Source: Planctomycetaceae bacterium UBA6172
GTDB taxonomy: Bacteria > Planctomycetota > Planctomycetia > Pirellulales > Pirellulaceae
NCBI GenBank assembly: GCA_002422955.1
Contig: DITY01000230.1
Location: 41,151 to 105,150 of the forward strand
DNA length: 64,000 nucleotides
Reading direction: 5' to 3'
Part shown: positions 63,171 through 64,000 of the stretch, in pieces
How positions within the stretch are numbered: position 1 is the stretch's first letter
Layout of the letters: every line of letters starts with the position of its first letter
Position numbers and translations under genes: made by a program
The notes under the pieces: generated by a model
What the model saw: the letters and a program-made list of their open reading frames with translations, nothing else
Told to the model about the DNA's origin: nothing
Databases searched by the model: none

Positions 63171-64000
63171 TCAACGAAAACGAACGACCTGCCAATTGGC
63201 GGGTTCTGGCATGCGGACTGCCGGTTGGCCTTGGCCCGCGGCCCGGCGAAGGACGGCGGCGTGCCAAGGCTGATCTAGGTTCTGCAGCGGTCCGACCAAA
63301 TCCGACCGGCGGATCGCGATTTCCGCGATCAGCCGGTTGGGCTCTGCTCCCACCGCGATAAACCAACTCGGTTGCCACTGGGGGAAGCCGTCACAGGTAT
63401 CCCGCGTGCGCCCCGCGGCGTCGAACTCGAGTTCGTAGGCGGTTAGCAGGTCTCCGTCAACGTCGAGCCTTAGGCAATAGCGGTCCTGGGCGTCGAGCTC
63501 GCTATCCCGACGACGCTGCCGGTCTTCGTTCAGGGCGAATTCGGGCAATGCTGGCGCGACGATTGCGAAGTAAACGAAATCGGCATCGTAGGCGACGTGG
63601 AGTCGCTCGGTTTTGTCCGGTCCTTCGGAAGCGGCATCGCCCGTTCGCCAAAGCGATTCGACCAATCGGCCGTCCAGCAAGGGACGGGTTGAGGCCCAGT
63701 GCGCGATCAGAGCGGCGTCGGCTTGGGGGCCACGGGCCAGGTCGGACCAATCGCCGATCCAGGACCCTTTCCAGGAAGTCGCTCGCGATGATCCGTCGGG
63801 GCCGATTCTCAGCAGCGGATGGCCTGGCATCAGGGCTTCGGGAGACTGGCGTCGCCGAGCCAGCAAAACGGCCGGATGCGTTTGCCAGTCCCAGTCCTCT
63901 GCCGTCGTGGCCTTTCCCCTGGACGTGGTATTCGGGTTGGGCCGCAGTGGCTCGTCCAAAGTGCCGCCCACCAAGCGGATTGGGCCCGACTCCAATAAGC
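63171..64000 (-). CDS. C-terminal part of a large protein with CBM9/DOMON-like domain (partial)
   Basis: The frame is open to the right edge, so the start lies outside. The visible part (about 275 codons) ends with DGRLVESLWRTGDAAS, LHVAYDADFVYFAIVAP, YCLRLDVDGDLLTAYELEFD, WFIAVGAEPNRLIAEIAIR and HAAVLRRAAGQ, resembling carbohydrate-binding module 9-type or DOMON-like beta-sandwich domains. It may bind sugar at the C-terminus of an exported protein; the catalytic or anchor part is missing from the window. Confidence 0.6.
   Translation of the reverse strand, partial: LLESGPIRLVGGTLDEPLRPNPNTTSRGKATTAEDWDWQTHPAVLLARRRQSPEALMPGHPLLRIGPDGSSRATSWKGSWIGDWSDLARGPQADAALIAHWASTRPLLDGRLVESLWRTGDAASEGPDKTERLHVAYDADFVYFAIVAPALPEFALNEDRQRRRDSELDAQDRYCLRLDVDGDLLTAYELEFDAAGRTRDTCDGFPQWQPSWFIAVGAEPNRLIAEIAIRRSDLVGPLQNLDQPWHAAVLRRAAGQGQPAVRMPEPANWQVVRFR

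Overview
The window looks like chromosomal DNA of a planctomycete, most likely order Pirellulales (Rhodopirellula/Blastopirellula type). This rests on family content: DUF1501, DUF1549/DUF1553 (PSD1), DUF1552 and DUF1592 proteins, a PVC-type haem protein, a DUF1559 pseudopilin-like protein, Tat/Sec-exported cytochrome-like proteins and many TPR/HEAT/LRR proteins. Shine-Dalgarno sequences are weak or absent in front of many genes. No rRNA, tRNA, CRISPR array, insertion sequence or prophage was recognised.

Layout. 1-2963 (-): 5' end of an HtrA-like protease, glutamate dehydrogenase and a 2-hydroxyacid dehydrogenase. 3256-9163 (+): TPR protein, dihydrofolate reductase, a reduced alpha-type ribosomal cluster (rpsM, rpsK, rpoA, rplQ; no rpmJ or rpsD) and a small degenerate HATPase. 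9459-15518 (+): flagellar export/rotor operon whose first gene joins an MS-ring FliF to the middle and C-terminal domains of the switch protein FliG, followed by fliH, fliI, fliJ and a hypothetical gene. 15727-25939 (-): DUF1592/DUF1552 pair and a PSD1-DUF1501-amidohydrolase-amidohydrolase operon, with a divergent PVC-type haem protein (26287-28764 +). 28853-30773 (+): TenA and a GT4 glycosyltransferase. 30818-36617 (-): cimA-valS-exonuclease operon behind a sigma70-like promoter and a roughly 300-nt leader that ends in a terminator hairpin with a competing upstream arm. 36843-40455 (-): a second DUF1501 gene, sucD and sucC. 40655-45122 (+): altronate dehydratase, a FlgI-like/HEAT lipoprotein and an LRR membrane protein.

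45161-48133 (-): small conserved-looking proteins, an EVE protein, a histidine-phosphatase-fold protein without its catalytic histidines, rpe and a small ORF. 48559-55317: membrane-anchored HEAT-like protein, a hypothetical protein, csrA with a long C-terminal tail behind a sigma54-type promoter, cobL and a PQQ-propeller protein. 55460-61507 (+): large helical-repeat protein, pyrH, frr and a zinc-ribbon membrane protein. 61523-64000 (-): lipoprotein, DUF1559 protein and a gene running off the right edge.

The most notable items are the natural FliF-FliG fusion, which lacks the FliG N-domain and has a re-charged torque helix; the candidate attenuator/riboswitch-like leader of cimA-valS; the sigma54-csrA unit with a tailed CsrA; and the FlgI-like lipoprotein fused to HEAT repeats. 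All calls come from reading the sequence; no database search was run.
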